Origin: JAJEEA01 sp965116765
GTDB taxonomy: Bacteria > Acidobacteriota > Vicinamibacteria > Vicinamibacterales > UBA8438
DNA length: 64,000 nucleotides
Direction: 5' to 3'
Assembly (NCBI GenBank): GCA_965116765.1
Contig: OZ220718.1
Span: 3,038,001-3,102,000 of the forward strand
The position numbers and the translations under genes are program-made. Numbering within the stretch: position 1 is the stretch's first letter; every line of letters begins with the position of its first letter. The notes below the pieces were generated by a model. That model saw only the letters and a list, made by a program, of their open reading frames with translations, searched no databases and was not told the origin of the DNA. Shown piece after piece: positions 26,603 to 36,689 of this stretch.

Positions 26603-27880
26603 CTAGAACTCCAGGCGCAGGCCGGCGCGGAAGACCCTCGGGTTCAGAATCGCCACGATCTCGTTGTAGCGGGGCCCCGAGATCGTCCGGAAGTTCAGCA
26701 CCGCCGCGTCGTTGAGCAGGTTGAACCCGTCGAGCATGAGCGTGAGCCGGGCGCCGGTCCGGAGACGGACGCCCTTCTTCGCGCGGACGTCGAAGATGCC
26801 GACGCTCGGCGCGCGGTCGTCGTAGGGGGTCGCCATCACCCGCTCGGTGCCGGCGTTCGGCAGCTGCACGGTGACCCGCCGGCCCGACCTTGAGGGTGTG
26901 CCGGCCGCCGAAGCCGTCGGCGAGGACGGTGACGTTGCCGCTCGCCTGCGGCTTGGTCAGCGCCCGGAAGTGGTAGTAGTCGTAGGCGTTCGCGTAGTCG
27001 CCGGTGTTGACCTCGAGCCGGCCCGCGGCGAGCCCCTCCACGCTCGACGACCGGGTCTGCGTCGGGTAGAGGGGGAACCGGTTGCTCCAGTCCTCCTGGT
27101 GGTTCAGGCGGTAGCCGCCGTAGAACCACGTCCTCCCGGGGCGGATCGGCCCGCCCACGCCGGCGTTCACGTCGCTCTGGAGCGTGACCGGGTTGCCCGC
27201 CCGCAGGCCGCCGGCGGGGCCCGGTACGGGCCGGCCGCGCCGCCGCGCCGCAAGGCGTCGGGCACGTTGTCCGAGACGGTGCGCTGGTTCAGGAAGTCGA
27301 CGTAGACGTCGCCGGAGAAGCGGTCGCCGCCCGACTTCACGGTCAGGTTGAGGAAGGCGCCCAGCCCGTGCGTCTCGCCCATGTTGCCGGCGCCGCCGAG
27401 CTGGAAGTCCTCGAGGCTGCCGTAGTCGAAGTAGCCGGCGTGCCACGCCGTCCCCTCGGTGACGTTGATGCCCTCGAACAGGGTGCGGTGCTGGTCGCCG
27501 AACCCGAACGCCTGGAGGCCGGTCTGGGTGCCGGTATGCGACCCGCCCACGTCGTAGGCCTCCATCTGGAAGCCCGGCGCCTGCGCCATGGCGACCCAGA
27601 TGTCCCGCGCGTTCGGGATGTCCTCGAGGAGCTCCTCGGTGAAGTTGACGGCGGTGGTCGTGGTGGTGACGTCCACCACGGGCGCCGCCGCCGCGATGAC
27701 GATGGTCTCTTCGACACCGCCGATCTCGAGCGTCGCGTCGACGCTGAGCGTCGTGTTGAGGGTCATCCGTAGGTCGCCGCGCACGACGGTCCGGAACCCC
27801 GGCAGCGAGAACGCGACCGAGTACTCGCCGGTCGGCAGGGCCGGAAAGGCATAGGCCCCCCGGCTGCCCGTCTGGCGACG
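26603..27880 (-). pseudogene. TonB-dependent receptor with carboxypeptidase-like domain, decayed
   Basis: The 5' part encodes a carboxypeptidase-regulatory-like domain (YAFPALPTGEYSVAFSLPGF, then RTVVRGDLRMTLNTTLSVDA) and a plug (EETIVIAAAAPVVDV, then LLEDIPNARDIWVAMAQAPG). Near 27230 the frame shifts to GNPVTLQSDVNAGVGGPIRP and WFYGGYRLNHQEDWSNRFPL. Near 26880 it jumps again to the barrel end (RLTLMLDGFNLLNDAAVLNF, terminal Phe). Only about 425 codons remain of a family usually near 1000, and no start codon or signal peptide survives. It is therefore a deleted, frameshifted relic. Confidence 0.75.
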
Positions 27881-28108
27881 AACGCGGAGGGATCGAATTC
27901 TCCGGTAATCGGCGGCCGGCCCCTGGCACGCTCCCACCTCGCCCGCCCGCGGCGGCCGTGCGCCGGCTCTGGTCAGAAGGACGCCACGCCGGAGGTTCCC
28001 CGCGCGATGCGAACCATCGCCCCGGAATGCGCGGCGCGTCACCGTGCCCGCCCGTCAGCGGTCGCCGAGGCCGCGTAGCCGCTCGTGGCATAGCGGGTCG
28101 GCGTAGGG

Positions 28109-29929
28109 CTAACGGTAGGGTCGGGTCGCCAGCAGCCCCGTCAGGACGAGCCCGCCAGGGCCAGGGTTGGACCACCGCGTGGTGATGTAGCTGTAGCCGT
28201 GCCGCGTCCTTACGAGGCGCGCCTCGAGGAGCAACCACTCGTAGCCGGGGTGGGCGAAGTCGTGCACCTTGAGCGCCGAGAATCGCCCGCTTCCGTCGTT
28301 CAGCCAGATGAGCGGCTGATTCGGTCGCAGGTATTCGGCCACAATCCCGGCAGAGGGCCCCGGGGTCATCACGAAGTCCGCCGCCCCGTCGCCGTTGAAG
28401 TCCACGATCTCCACCCGCCGCCCCACCGGCGCACCGGTCGCGACCCCCGCGTTGCCGCTCGACTGCTCGTGCGGCTGCAGCCGGAGGGAAGTCTCGTCGG
28501 CGAACGTGCGATCGCCCCGGTTCATCAACAGTTGGACGAACCAGCCGTCGTAGAAGGGGTACATCTGGGTCCCGACGATGACCAGGTCGAGCAGACCGTC
28601 TCCGTCCGCATCGAGAGCGGCGGCGTCGAGATCGATGTGCCCGTTGTGGGCAAACACCTCAGGCGATGGCAGGGACGTCTTGTGCTGTTCGCTGAAGGCA
28701 CCCGCACGGTTCCAGAAGACGAACGCCCCCCCGACCCAGTCCCCCGGCCCCGAACACGCGAGCGGCCGGTGGCCGGGTCTATTGCAGGGATGGCGCTCTC
28801 CGGCCGCGATCAGTTCCGGCAGCCCGTCGCCGTCGAGATCCGTCAGCACCGTCCCTGTGATGGCGACGCCGCTGGTCAGGAAGTTCATCGTCTCGTCAGG
28901 TCCGACCGGCAGAGTTGTCCGGTCGAGCGAGAACGTCTCGTCGCCGTGGTTCAGAAGCACATAGGGCAGAATCCTGTCGTCGTCCCCGATGTTGCCGACG
29001 ACGATGTCGGGCGTTCCCAGGCCGCGGATGTCGCCGATCGTCGCCGAGTGTGTGAAGTCGGTGAGCTGCGGCAGCTCGCTGGTAGCGTCGCGCCAACCGC
29101 CCCCGGGCCGAGACAGGTACAGGCGGTTCTGCTCTCCCGGCCACGGCGGGCGGTCCCACCCGCCCATCGGGAGGAACATGTCCGGCAGTCCGTCGCCGTT
29201 CATGTCCCCGAATTGCGGGCAGCAGCTTGGGTTGACGGTGTTCAGCGTGTCGACCGGGAACAGCTCGGCACGCGCCCGCCTGAACCCGCCGTCGCCGTCG
29301 CCCAGGAAGACCCGGCCAGGTTGCGGGCGGTGTTTCTCGGCCGTCCCCTGATACGTATAACCCAAGAGGACGAGGTCCTCGTTCCCGTCTCTGTCCAGAT
29401 CCGTGGACGCGGAGATGTGATAGTCAGGCTGGTAGCTCGGGTCGATGACCTCGAGCGGGAGCACCGTGTAGTACGGCTCCAGCGACGGGGCGCGGCTTTC
29501 GAGGATCTCGACCGCCTCGCGCAGCTCCATGACGTGGGCTGCCCTGACGAGGGTGCGTCCCGTCGTCAGAGTCCGGTCCGTGTAGGCCGGCTGCCGCTGC
29601 TCCCGCGCGTCGTACACGCCACCGAGCGCGGCGCGGAGCTCCGTGACGTGGACTTGCCTGATCGTGGTTCCCCCAGGCGTCAGAACGGGGTCCGTCCACC
29701 GCACAGGCGACATTCCCGCTCGGGCTCGCAGTGCCGCGACCCGCGCTCGCAGCTCGTCGAAGTGGACCGCCTTGACCGACGTTACGCCGGGACGGACGGG
29801 GTGGTCGGTCCATCCGGCCGCCGTAAGTGCAGACACCGGCGGTTGAGAGGTGCGGCTCAGGATCTGAGCCGCAGCGTCGTCGGCCGAGACTACGGCAACA
29901 ACCACGAGCGCCGTAGCGGCACCGCGCAT
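28109..29929 (-). CDS. Secreted VCBS/FG-GAP repeat protein with N-terminal triple repeat
   Basis: This 606-residue exported protein starts with GGAGG five bases upstream and has a signal peptide ending DDAAAQ. Residues of about 35-145 hold three copies of a repeat of about 45 residues: WTDHPVRPGVTSVKAVHFDE, WTDPVLTPGGTTIRQVHVTE and YTDRTLTTGRTLVRAAHVME, each ending in ELRxxV. The remainder consists of FG-GAP/VCBS blades with calcium-loop motifs (TDLDRDGNEDLVLLGY, GDMNGDGLPDMFLP, TDLDGDGLPELIAAGE, LDADGDGLLDLVIVGT, DFNGDGAADFVMTPG), typical of a seven-bladed propeller on the cell surface. No enzyme domain is attached. The repeat may be a cell-wall or partner-binding module; this is not known. 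Confidence 0.8.
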   Translation of the reverse strand: MRGAATALVVVAVVSADDAAAQILSRTSQPPVSALTAAGWTDHPVRPGVTSVKAVHFDELRARVAALRARAGMSPVRWTDPVLTPGGTTIRQVHVTELRAALGGVYDAREQRQPAYTDRTLTTGRTLVRAAHVMELREAVEILESRAPSLEPYYTVLPLEVIDPSYQPDYHISASTDLDRDGNEDLVLLGYTYQGTAEKHRPQPGRVFLGDGDGGFRRARAELFPVDTLNTVNPSCCPQFGDMNGDGLPDMFLPMGGWDRPPWPGEQNRLYLSRPGGGWRDATSELPQLTDFTHSATIGDIRGLGTPDIVVGNIGDDDRILPYVLLNHGDETFSLDRTTLPVGPDETMNFLTSGVAITGTVLTDLDGDGLPELIAAGERHPCNRPGHRPLACSGPGDWVGGAFVFWNRAGAFSEQHKTSLPSPEVFAHNGHIDLDAAALDADGDGLLDLVIVGTQMYPFYDGWFVQLLMNRGDRTFADETSLRLQPHEQSSGNAGVATGAPVGRRVEIVDFNGDGAADFVMTPGPSAGIVAEYLRPNQPLIWLNDGSGRFSALKVHDFAHPGYEWLLLEARLVRTRHGYSYITTRWSNPGPGGLVLTGLLATRPYR

Positions 29930-30007
29930 GGCTCCCTCCCCTTCCTGACAAGTAAACGCACGAGGAGGGGAAACCGGACAGCGGCTTCGGCAGGGAGGGC
30001 GCTGTCG

Positions 30008-30390
30008 TCACTCGGCGGGCATCCGGCGGCGGAGTACGTCGGCCAGCGCGCGCGCCGTCGCCGGGCGCGACGAACGTCGGGCTCTCAGAACCGAGGCCGC
30101 GAACTCGAGCGCGGCCGGCGGCGGCTCCGAACCGGCCCGCGGCCAGTCGGGGCCGGCGATGCGTCGACGCAGAATCCGGTCCGTCACCTCGTCGGTGCGG
30201 GTGCCGGCAAAGGGGTGCCGGCCCGCCACCATCTCGTACAGTACCACGCACAACGACCACACGTCGTCGGCCGGCCCGGCCGGGCGGCCCGAGAGCACCT
30301 CGGGCGACGAGTACCGCGGCGGGCCGCCCGCCACCGCGGCGTCATCCGTTTCCCGGGACAGACCGAAATCGAGCGCTCTGGGCGCACGCC
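30008..30390 (-). pseudogene. Ser/Thr protein kinase, C-lobe fragment
   Basis: The sequence begins at the activation segment (ALDFGLSRETDD, the DFG motif) and continues with PPRYSSPEVLSGRPAGPADD, VWSLCVVLYEMVAGRHPFAG and a final Arg-rich helix. The N-lobe, catalytic loop and HRD motif are absent, as is any C-terminal sensor, so the kinase cannot be active. Confidence 0.65.
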
Positions 30391-30904
30391 CACCTGTCGG
30401 TTGCCCCCGGCCGGCCGGCGACGGTCGTTCGAGCGTTGCCGAAGCCCCACCCGTTCGTGGCTGCAGGCGCACAGTGGCCATCGACGGGTCTGATCCCGAC
30501 TGCCCCGTCCGCGCCCACGGGTTGCGGGTTCCCTTGCGACCGAGGACGACATCGATCCGGCCGCTGGCAGGCGGCGAGGACGGCGGCCGAGCCGCCGCGG
30601 CGTCGCCCGGAATCGCCCGCTCCGCTGCGCGGGCCGTGGTGGCCCGCGCGAGTCATCGTGGTATGCTCCCAACCCGTTCGGGAGGCTGGGCTTGCGCTGC
30701 AGCCACACCACCGTTGGTGTGCTGCCCCGGCCCCCGAAACCTCGCCACCTGCTCCCCCCGCTGGGAACCGGCGGACACGCCCGCGGCGCCCGGCTGTGAC
30801 GCCACAACCAGGCCGCTGCTGGGCGCTATCCGGCATCGGCCGAGCCGTTTGGGCCTGATCGCCCCTTGACGCGGGGCGCCGTTGTCCCCGCGTCGGCGGT
30901 CGCC
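30391..30904. other. Gene-poor stretch
   Basis: I see no coding pattern, RNA or repeat in this 0.5-kb stretch beyond the kinase fragment on its left and the luxR fragment on its right. Confidence 0.4.
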
Positions 30905-30980
30905 CTCGCCGCCAGCCACACCGCCAGTTGACTCTCCGTCAGCGTCAGTCTGCAAGGTCCTGGCGCCTCTGGACCGACGC
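30905..30980 (-). pseudogene. luxR relic attached to promoter module copy A
   Basis: This minus-strand stretch encodes RLTLTESQLAVWLA and matches bases 35275-35365 of the intact regulator (LQLTPTESQVAVWLA). It then joins directly to the regulator's upstream region, so nearly the whole gene body has been deleted. Confidence 0.55.
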
Positions 30981-31180
30981 GGTGCTCTTGATGCCACAAG
31001 TGCCGCCCCAATTCACCAATAGATCATGGGCAACAGACCTCATTATGAACCATATTGTGAATCAATACCAATAAACTACGTGGACTCGATCAAGCGCGGC
31101 ACCGGTCGAGCGCATCTTGACAAATAGGGAATATAGGAGAAGATGATCGAGCGTTTCGCGATCTTCGGAACGGCGCCGGT
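30980..31180. promoter_or_regulatory. Promoter module copy A (degenerate)
   Basis: This AT-richer segment is shared with 36328-36505 and 37480-37730. The conserved core runs CCAATAAACTACGTGG (31067-31082), then GCGCGGCACCGGTCGAGCGC, then TTGACA (31117-31122). The downstream -10 element present in the other copies is missing, so this copy may be inactive. Confidence 0.55.
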
Positions 31181-31288
31181 CACCTGCGCGCTCCTGGACC
31201 TGAGACCGGGAGACGACCTCCCGCCGGCTTCACGATGGCCATCGACGCGGAGCTGCCGGTCGGACTCTGGCCGAAACACCAGACCCAT

Positions 31289-31365
31289 GCGGCTGATGAG
31301 AGGTCGGACCACCCGTGTGGGAGATGAGGGATGACGGCGGTCTATCGGCGGTTATCGATGAGAGC
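31289..31365 (+). pseudogene. Relic of a second PKS gene start
   Basis: Bases about 31299-31352 match 37930-37985, the stretch carrying the ribosome binding site and first codons of the type III PKS: GGTCGGACCAC, GGAGATGAGG, then ATGACGGCGGTC encoding MTAVYRRLS against MTTVARQLS. The gene body is gone. Confidence 0.5.
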
Positions 31366-31554
31366 CGAGCCGCCCGGCCAGCGGGTATCACGGCAAGCCT
31401 GGGTTTCTGCTGCGGGAATCGTGCCCGCCGCAGCGTCGCTCGGTGGGGGCGGTGGAAGGCTCTGCCTGTTTTTCGAATGGTGTCGTCTACCGGATTGTCT
31501 AGAGAGGTGAGCGAATGCGACGGTTTGGGCGCGTCTTGTGTTTGCGTAGCGTCG

Positions 31555-32132
31555 GTGCCGGTCGGCCTGCTGGACGTGAACGTACCCGTCGCGGTGCTCG
31601 ACGAGAACCACACGCACAACGCGGCGGCCGAGACTTGGCTCGCGGGCAATATCCACCACGGTTGGGCGTCCTGCCCGCTTGACGCAGAACCGCTGCGTGC
31701 GCATCGCAGCCTGCGTATCCGAACGCGCTCAGCGTTGCCGACGCCGTGATGCGGTTGCGGACGGCGATTTCGGAACCGTATCACCGGTTCCTGGCGGACA
31801 GCGTCAGCCCTCTGGATGATGCGGTGGTGGACTGCCGGCGCATCTCGCGCCCCCGGCAGTTGACGGATGTCCATCTTCTGGCCCTGGCTGTTGAGCACGG
31901 CTGTCGCCTCGTGACGTTCGACACGTCCATTCTCGTGGCGGCGGTGCGGTCGGGCGTCACGTCCATCGCTGGTCGTCATCTGAAGGTCCTGCTCGATGAG
32001 CCCGAGCTGGGCCTTGCACCCGCTGGCCGCGACCTTGTTGGAACCGGCCGACGCCCGCTGAGCCGACTGCCGGCAAGGTTGCGAGAACAGCCGAACGGCT
32101 GCGCCATGCTCACCGATTCGGGTTGGTCATGA
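31555..32132 (+). pseudogene. VapC-like PIN toxin, two frameshifts
   Basis: From a GTG start the frame reads VGLLDVNVPVAVLDENHTHN (first catalytic Asp present) to GWASCPL near 31680. It then continues in another frame as LTQNRCVRIA, and from about 31713 in a third as PAYPNALSVADAVMRLRTAI. The conserved end is LTDVHLLALAVEHGCRLVTF. Two indels disrupt the gene and no antitoxin is seen. Confidence 0.65.
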
Positions 32133-32151
32133 ATCGAGATTAACAACAGAC

Positions 32152-34908
32152 ATGAACAAGGCAGCTACCCGGTCAGCGTTCCGCGGCCGTGATCGGGAGC
32201 GCATCGATCGCCCGGAACCGGCACCGACGACCAGAGGTGCGCGCTGGCGCGCGACCCTGATGGTGGCCGTGCTCCTGCCCGCGTCGACCCCGTTCGCGGC
32301 GGATGCGGGCGCGGAGCTCCACGACGACGACCGGCAGGGGCAGGTGGAGCGCCCGACGGGCACCCTGGCCGAGGAGTTGAGCAGAGCCCTCGGAATGACG
32401 CCGGCCGACGTCGAGGCCCTGGGGTTGTCGCCGGCCGAGATGCGGGGTCTGCTCGCGGGGTTCGCCGAGGAGACGGTGGTCGTCGGCTCCCGCGCGGAGC
32501 CGCGCAGCGCCACCGAGTCGGCGGTCCCGGTGGACGTGCTGTCGGCCGCGGACCTCGCCAGCCGGGGCGCGGGCGACTTGAAGGACCAGCTTCGCACGAT
32601 CGTCCCGTCGTTCAGCGTCAACAGCCAGCCGATCAGCGGCGCCTCGACGGTCGTCCGCCCCGCGATGCTCCGCAACCTCGCCCCGGACCACACGCTGGTC
32701 CTCGTCAACGGCAAGCGGCGCCACCGATCGTCGATTGTCGACTGGTCGGGCGGCAACGGCGTGGCGTTCGGCTCACAGGGGCCCGACGTCTCCGTCATCC
32801 CCGCGATTGCACTTCGGCAGGTCGAGGTGCTGCGCGACGGCGCGGCGGCCCAGTACGGCTCGGACGCGATCGCCGGGGTGATGAACTTCCAGCTCAAGGA
32901 CGCCCGCTCGGGCGGCTCGGTGGAGCTCGGCACCGGCATGTACCGCGCCGGCGACGGGGAAACAACCAGGTTCGCCGGCAACGTCGGCCTGCCGCTCGGC
33001 GCCGCCGGGTTCGCCAACCTCAGCCTGGAGTACGGCAACGCGAATCGCACCGACCGCGGCGCGCCCCGACGGGACGCGATCGCGCTCATCGCTGCGGGCA
33101 ACACGCACGTCGTCTCGTACCATCCGCAGGCCTGGGGAGACCCGCAGGTCGACGATGACCTGAAGCTGTTCGGCAACTTCGGCTACACCCTCCCGGCTGG
33201 CGTACAGGCCTACGCCCACACGAGCTACGCCAGCAAGACCGTGACCTTGAGCGTCTTCTTCCGGAACCCGAACACCCGGCTCGGGGTGTTCAGCAACGAC
33301 CGCGGCCGCACGCTGCTCGTCGGCGACGTGCTCGCGGCCGGCGGCATGGGCTCGGCCGACTGCCCCACCGTCACCATCACCGACAACGTACCCGACCCGG
33401 TCGCCCTGCGGCAGGTGTTCGACGACCCGAACTGCTTCACGTTCCAGGAGGTGTTCCCGGGGGGCTTCACGCCGCAGAGAATAGGCACGGCGGCCGACGC
33501 CTCGCTGGTCGGCGGTCTGCGCGGCTCGACGGCCGGGGACTTCGACTGGGACCTGAGCGGCTCGCTCGGCGTGCACCGAACCGACTTCTTCACCCGCAAC
33601 ACCATCAACGCATCGCTCGGTCCCGCGTCGCCCGACGCGTTCGATGTCGGCACGAACCGGCAGCGGGACGTCAACGTCAACTTCGACGTGTCGTACGCGG
33701 TCAGCGACCGGGTCAACGTCGCCGCCGGCGCGGAATGGCGCGACGAGCAGTACGGCGTCCGCGCCGGCGACCGCGCGGGCTGGGAGATCGGCCCCTACGC
33801 GGCGCAGCGCTTCATGGCGGGTTCCAATGGCCCCTCCACCTACAGCCCGGCGCAGGCGGGCACCTGGAACCGCCGAAACGTCGCGGCCTACGGCGACCTC
33901 GAGGTGACCGCCGCCGACCGCGCGTGGACGCTGGGCGGGGCCGCCCGCGTCGAGGACTTCGAGGACTTCGGGACGACGACGAACGGCAAGGTGTCCGGCC
34001 GCTTGCGGTTCTTGCGGGGCAGCGTGAGCACCGGGTTCCGGGCCCCGACGCCCGGCCAGCAGCACGGCCTGCACATCCAGAGCCAGTTCGACCCGACCGT
34101 GGGCGACCTGGTCAACAACGCCGTCATCCCTTCGATCTCGCCGGTGGCGCGGCTGCGCGGAGGGCAGCCGCTCGGGCCGGAAGAGTCGGTCAGCTACACC
34201 GCCGGCGTGGTGCTCGACCGCGGGTCCTTCACGCTCACCGCCGACTACTTCCGCATCGACGTGTCCGACCGCATCGGCATCACGAGCAACTTCGTCCTGA
34301 CGCCGGCCGAGATCGCCGAGGTCCTGGCCGGCGGGTTCGCGGCCGCCGAAAGCGTGAGGAACTACCGGTTCTTCACCAACGCCTTCGCCACGACGTCGCA
34401 CGGCATCGATGTCGTTTCGACATGGACGCCGCTCGCGCTGCGCGGGAACACCGTCGTCAGCGCCGTTTTCAACCACACCGACACCGAGGTGGCGGACAAC
34501 GCGCTCGGCTTGCTCGACGGCCGGCGGCTCGCCGAGTACGCCTATGCCCTGCCGCGCACCCGCTGGAACGTTGGCGTCACGCAGCGCCTCGGGCGGACCA
34601 GCCTCCTCGGCCGGCTCAGCTACTACAGCGGCTGGTACGACTACGACAGCGGGTTCGGGGAGACCTTCGATCCCGTCGGCGGCCTTGCCCAGGGCTTCTT
34701 CGACGGCCGGCCGATCCTCGACGTCGAGCTGAGCATGGATCTCGGGCGGGGAACGACGCTGTCCGTCGGGGGACAGAACGTCCTCGACACGTATTCGCAG
34801 GAGTCGGTCATCGCGAATGCCGTCGGCGAGCGGTACAGCGAGTACATGCCGTGGGGATACAGCGGCGCCTACTACTACGCGCGCCTCGGATACGGCTGGG
34901 GCAATTGA
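32152..34908 (+). CDS. TonB-dependent receptor, copy 1
   Basis: This 918-residue outer-membrane active transporter has a long N-terminus with a signal segment (ARWRATLMVAVLLPASTPFA, about residues 30-50). A helical pre-plug follows (LAEELSRALGMTPADVEALG) with a TonB-box-like EETVVVGSR near 107. The plug has VLVNGKRRHRSSIVDW and QVEVLRDGAAAQYGSDAIAG, the latter being the IEVLRGPxSALYGxxAxxGV signature. A barrel of about 22 strands follows, with a duplicated-receptor-type C-terminus YSGAYYYARLGYGWGN. It lacks the usual terminal Phe. It is nearly identical to 42083-44842, the two flanking the PKS operon, so uptake of a compound linked to that operon is plausible. No Shine-Dalgarno sequence is obvious. 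Confidence 0.88.
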   Translation: MNKAATRSAFRGRDRERIDRPEPAPTTRGARWRATLMVAVLLPASTPFAADAGAELHDDDRQGQVERPTGTLAEELSRALGMTPADVEALGLSPAEMRGLLAGFAEETVVVGSRAEPRSATESAVPVDVLSAADLASRGAGDLKDQLRTIVPSFSVNSQPISGASTVVRPAMLRNLAPDHTLVLVNGKRRHRSSIVDWSGGNGVAFGSQGPDVSVIPAIALRQVEVLRDGAAAQYGSDAIAGVMNFQLKDARSGGSVELGTGMYRAGDGETTRFAGNVGLPLGAAGFANLSLEYGNANRTDRGAPRRDAIALIAAGNTHVVSYHPQAWGDPQVDDDLKLFGNFGYTLPAGVQAYAHTSYASKTVTLSVFFRNPNTRLGVFSNDRGRTLLVGDVLAAGGMGSADCPTVTITDNVPDPVALRQVFDDPNCFTFQEVFPGGFTPQRIGTAADASLVGGLRGSTAGDFDWDLSGSLGVHRTDFFTRNTINASLGPASPDAFDVGTNRQRDVNVNFDVSYAVSDRVNVAAGAEWRDEQYGVRAGDRAGWEIGPYAAQRFMAGSNGPSTYSPAQAGTWNRRNVAAYGDLEVTAADRAWTLGGAARVEDFEDFGTTTNGKVSGRLRFLRGSVSTGFRAPTPGQQHGLHIQSQFDPTVGDLVNNAVIPSISPVARLRGGQPLGPEESVSYTAGVVLDRGSFTLTADYFRIDVSDRIGITSNFVLTPAEIAEVLAGGFAAAESVRNYRFFTNAFATTSHGIDVVSTWTPLALRGNTVVSAVFNHTDTEVADNALGLLDGRRLAEYAYALPRTRWNVGVTQRLGRTSLLGRLSYYSGWYDYDSGFGETFDPVGGLAQGFFDGRPILDVELSMDLGRGTTLSVGGQNVLDTYSQESVIANAVGERYSEYMPWGYSGAYYYARLGYGWGN

Positions 34909-35129
34909 GGTTGCGGTCGCGAGCGTCGACGCTGGACCGGATCGAGATCGCGAGTGAGGACACCCGTGGAACTGCGGACCGATTCGAGCTCGGCCGCGGC
35001 GGGGCGAGTCAGGTCGTCCATCTCTTCAACCACCGCCAGCGGTAACCGCGCTCGGGCGGGCGTCTCCGCCGGCATCGGCCGACGCGAGGCACTTGTCCCT
35101 TCTGCTCGGTGGGTCGCCATCGCCGCTAC

Positions 35130-36266
35130 TCAACCAAGCTGCGCGAGCGACAGCACCAACCGCACCAGGTCCGCCTGCCGCGAGATGGACTGCTTCTGGT
35201 AGATCTGGTGCAGATGCCAGTGAATGGCGGCTTCCGTGCGGCCCGTCGCCTCGGCCATGTCCCGCACGCTCTTGCCTTCCGCCAACCACACCGCTACCTG
35301 ACTCTCCGTCGGCGTCAACTGCAGGGTCCTGGCCACCACCTCCGGATCGACCCGATGATGGCGCCCCGGCTCGACAATCAGCACCAGCGCCGCCACGTGC
35401 CGCGCTCCGTAATCTGGCTGAGCGACGTCCACGGGCTTGACGTACACCACGAACGGCGGCAGCACGGGCGAGCGCCGGAGCAGCATCGACCCGCAGACCG
35501 CGACCGTGCCCGAGGCCGGCAGCGCGTCGCCCACCAACTGCTCCAGACGGACTCGGTCGGCCGACACGCGCGCCCGTAGCGCCCCGGCGCGGTCCGACAG
35601 CCCGTCGCCGCGACGGAGGATGTCGCGGGCGCGGTCGTTGGCCTCCATGATGCGCCCGCGCCGGTCCAGGTGGACAACGCCGATCCGGTGGTTGTCGAGC
35701 AGGGCGGTCACCGTCGTGTGCCGCGCCTCGGCGCGGACGAGCGCCTGCCTGACGCTGACGAACTGACGGATATGGGGCAGCAGCCGCGTGACCATCCTGA
35801 TCCGCGAAGCTCCCCAGCCGTCGGAGTCGACAGGATCGCGGAGGCCCCAGGCGATGGAGGATCCGTCCGGGCCGTCGAGACGCACGTACATGCTGTTCTG
35901 GCCACCGTCCCGGAGCAGCATCTCGTTGTACGTGGGTGAGGTCTTCAACTCCTCGGCCGTCAACAGGTCCCTGACGTGCACGAGCCGGCTGTCGGACAGT
36001 TGCCGGAAGCGTGGTACGCGTTCGTCGGTGGGATGGTAGTTCTCGAGGTAGTCCCGCTCCTGGTCTTCGCGGCGCTGCCCCCGGCAGTAGGCCCCGACGA
36101 AGAGGACCCGGACGTCGTCCTCCGGGCCTTCGCTCACGAGGAGGTCATTGCCGGTCAGGCCGCAAGCCTCGTCGATCAGGCCTGAGGTCGCCGGCCAGCC
36201 GGCATCGTCGAGCATGGCGCCGTACAACGCCGCCATGATGCGCCGGAATGCGTCTTGCTCGTCCAT
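35130..36266 (-). CDS. LuxR-family transcriptional regulator
   Basis: This 378-residue regulator is equal in length and closely similar to the one at 11025-12161. It has the same N-terminal module (IMAALYGAMLDDAGWPATSG), a PAS-like centre (GVVHLDRRGRIMEANDRARD) and a C-terminal LuxR helix-turn-helix (LTPTESQVAVWLAEGKSVRD, then TEAAIHWHLHQIYQKQSISR). The start at 36266 has GGAGAGAGA immediately upstream. It is divergent from the promoter module at 36328-36505, copies of which stand before the PKS operon at 37962. It is therefore the best candidate activator of that operon. Confidence 0.87.
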   Translation of the reverse strand: MDEQDAFRRIMAALYGAMLDDAGWPATSGLIDEACGLTGNDLLVSEGPEDDVRVLFVGAYCRGQRREDQERDYLENYHPTDERVPRFRQLSDSRLVHVRDLLTAEELKTSPTYNEMLLRDGGQNSMYVRLDGPDGSSIAWGLRDPVDSDGWGASRIRMVTRLLPHIRQFVSVRQALVRAEARHTTVTALLDNHRIGVVHLDRRGRIMEANDRARDILRRGDGLSDRAGALRARVSADRVRLEQLVGDALPASGTVAVCGSMLLRRSPVLPPFVVYVKPVDVAQPDYGARHVAALVLIVEPGRHHRVDPEVVARTLQLTPTESQVAVWLAEGKSVRDMAEATGRTEAAIHWHLHQIYQKQSISRQADLVRLVLSLAQLG

Positions 36267-36327
36267 TCTCTCTCCACGCCGAGGCGGACCCGCAGCTATC
36301 CCGCACGGAAAGACCGCGGGCCCGCCG

Positions 36328-36505
36328 CACTTTTTGATATCACGGAGCGCCCGTTGATGCACCAAGGAATTATAGCAATCTACTGTGTCATGAACCTTTA
36401 AGGTCAATCAATCCAAATAGACTATGTGGAATCGAACAGGCGCGGCACCGGTCGGGCACGTCTTGACAGAGCACAACCGCCGGTGTACTCAACGCCCAAC
36501 GGCAG
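36328..36505. promoter_or_regulatory. Promoter module copy B, divergent from luxR
   Basis: The core reads CCAAATAGACTATGTGG, GCGCGGCACCGGTCG, then TTGACA (36463-36468), a 17-base spacer and TACTCA (36486-36491) followed by ACGCCCA. It lies 60-240 bases upstream of the divergent luxR and reads rightward into a decayed gene. ACCGGT between the conserved box and the -35 is a candidate operator centre. Confidence 0.6.
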
Positions 36506-36689
36506 CGAAACCCACCGCCACAGGTGCGATCCGGCGGGAGCCTGCCGCAGTAGTTGTCGGGACCGAACGCCGAATGCAGGGCTCCCCATGGGGAGCGGCG
36601 GTGGTGGGGGGGTTGCAGCCAGCCAGGGCAACGGCACTCCGCGAACCTCCTGCCCGGCGGGTGCGATTGGGCGGTCCAATCACCACTCG

